A stretch of 6,546 bases of DNA from an uncultured Burkholderiales bacterium (GTDB lineage Bacteria > Pseudomonadota > Gammaproteobacteria > Burkholderiales > Burkholderiaceae), in assembly GCA_946480465.1 (NCBI GenBank), contig CAMLJY010000168.1, positions 1 to 6,546 on the forward strand, read 5' to 3'. Positions 6,034-6,546 of the stretch are shown here, in pieces. The translations under genes and the position numbers were made by a program. The stretch's first letter is position 1. Every line of letters begins with the position of its first letter. The notes below the pieces were generated by a model, which was given only the letters and a program-made list of their open reading frames with translations, was not told the DNA's origin and searched no databases.

Positions 6034-6546
6034 TCACTTGAAGAGGTCCTTCACGCGATCGGTCCAGCTTTTCGCGTTGGGCGAGTGCTTGTCGCCGCCC
6101 TTCTTCAGTGACTCGTCCAACTCCCGCAGCAGCTTGCGCTGGTGCTCGGTGAGCTTGACCGGCGTTTCCACGGCGATGTGGCAATAGAGATCTCCCGGGT
6201 AGCTGGAGCGGAGTCCCTTGATTCCCTTGCCGCGCAACCGGAAGGTCTTGCCGTGCTGCGTACCCTCGGGCAGTTCGATCTCGGCCTTGCCGCCCAGCGT
6301 CGGCACCTCGATCGAGCCACCGAGCGCCACCGTCGTCAGCGACACCGGGACCGTGCAGTGCAGGTCGTCGCCGTCGCGCTCGAAGATGTCGTGCTCCTTG
6401 ATGCGGATCTCGATGTAGAGATCGCCCGCCGGGCCACCGTTGGTGCCAGGCTCGCCGTTGCCGGCCGAGCGGATGCGCATGCCTTCGTTGATGCCGGCGG
6501 GGATCTTCACCTCCAGCGTCTTCTGGCGCTTGATCTTGCCGGCGCC
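6034..6546 (-). CDS. dnaJ: Chaperone protein DnaJ, C-terminal part (partial)
   Basis: The last 170 residues of DnaJ are present; the N-terminus (J domain, Gly/Phe region and zinc fingers) lies beyond the right edge. The visible part begins in the first C-terminal beta domain ([10 protein letters not shown], then [13 protein letters not shown] and [11 protein letters not shown]). It continues into the second, substrate-binding domain ([55 protein letters not shown]) and ends in the dimerisation region ([16 protein letters not shown]) and a short basic tail DRVKDLFK. DnaJ is the J-protein partner that delivers unfolded substrates to DnaK and stimulates its ATPase. dnaK and grpE are expected upstream, off the window. 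The frame is open to the edge with no break, so the gene appears intact. Confidence 0.97.
   Translation of the reverse strand, partial: GAGKIKRQKTLEVKIPAGINEGMRIRSAGNGEPGTNGGPAGDLYIEIRIKEHDIFERDGDDLHCTVPVSLTTVALGGSIEVPTLGGKAEIELPEGTQHGKTFRLRGKGIKGLRSSYPGDLYCHIAVETPVKLTEHQRKLLRELDESLKKGGDKHSPNAKSWTDRVKDLFK

Noticed and set aside
5227..6111. 294-codon plus-strand open frame over the response regulator N-terminus and the dnaJ end
   Set aside because: It is antisense to the REC domain and the DnaJ C-terminus, both of which are clear; the His/Gln/Val/Ala-rich translation is typical of a shadow frame.

Overview
The window is high-GC chromosomal DNA that looks like a betaproteobacterium of the order Burkholderiales. 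The indicators are the order rpsF-priB-rpsR-rplI-dnaB, the form of S18 and PriB, and a CTGT-N8-ACAG LexA site of the type used by Beta- and Gammaproteobacteria. A Rubrivivax/Leptothrix/Methylibium-like lineage is a guess. There are no mobile elements, CRISPR arrays or tRNA/rRNA genes.

Left part, plus strand (1-1253): the end of rpsF, then priB, rpsR and rplI. This is the classical ribosomal protein cluster with the primosomal protein PriB embedded in it. It closes with a strong intrinsic terminator at 1222-1253.

Middle, plus strand (1297-4083): dnaB, the replicative helicase, has its own upstream region containing two degenerate DnaA-box-like 9-mers in tandem. Sixty-five bases after dnaB lies a PA0069-family radical SAM protein of the SplB/'DNA repair photolyase' group. 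Its promoter region carries an excellent SOS (LexA) box that overlaps the predicted -10 element and ends one base before the start codon. The protein ends in a tail whose last five residues (QGSLF) resemble a sliding-clamp-binding peptide. Together these suggest a little-characterised SOS-induced, possibly replisome-associated radical SAM DNA repair enzyme. This is the most interesting element here.

Right part, minus strand (6546-4234): the C-terminal part of dnaJ, which runs off the window edge, is followed by a 174-base spacer and a response regulator of REC plus TPR architecture with no DNA-binding or enzymatic output domain. It converges on the radical SAM gene. The 150-base convergent spacer has a compact tandem repeat (periods 12,12,11,11,11) and no classical terminator.

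Functionally the window combines translation (S6, S18, L9), replication and replication restart (PriB, DnaB), a probable DNA-damage function (radical SAM), protein folding (DnaJ) and an unassigned signalling protein.
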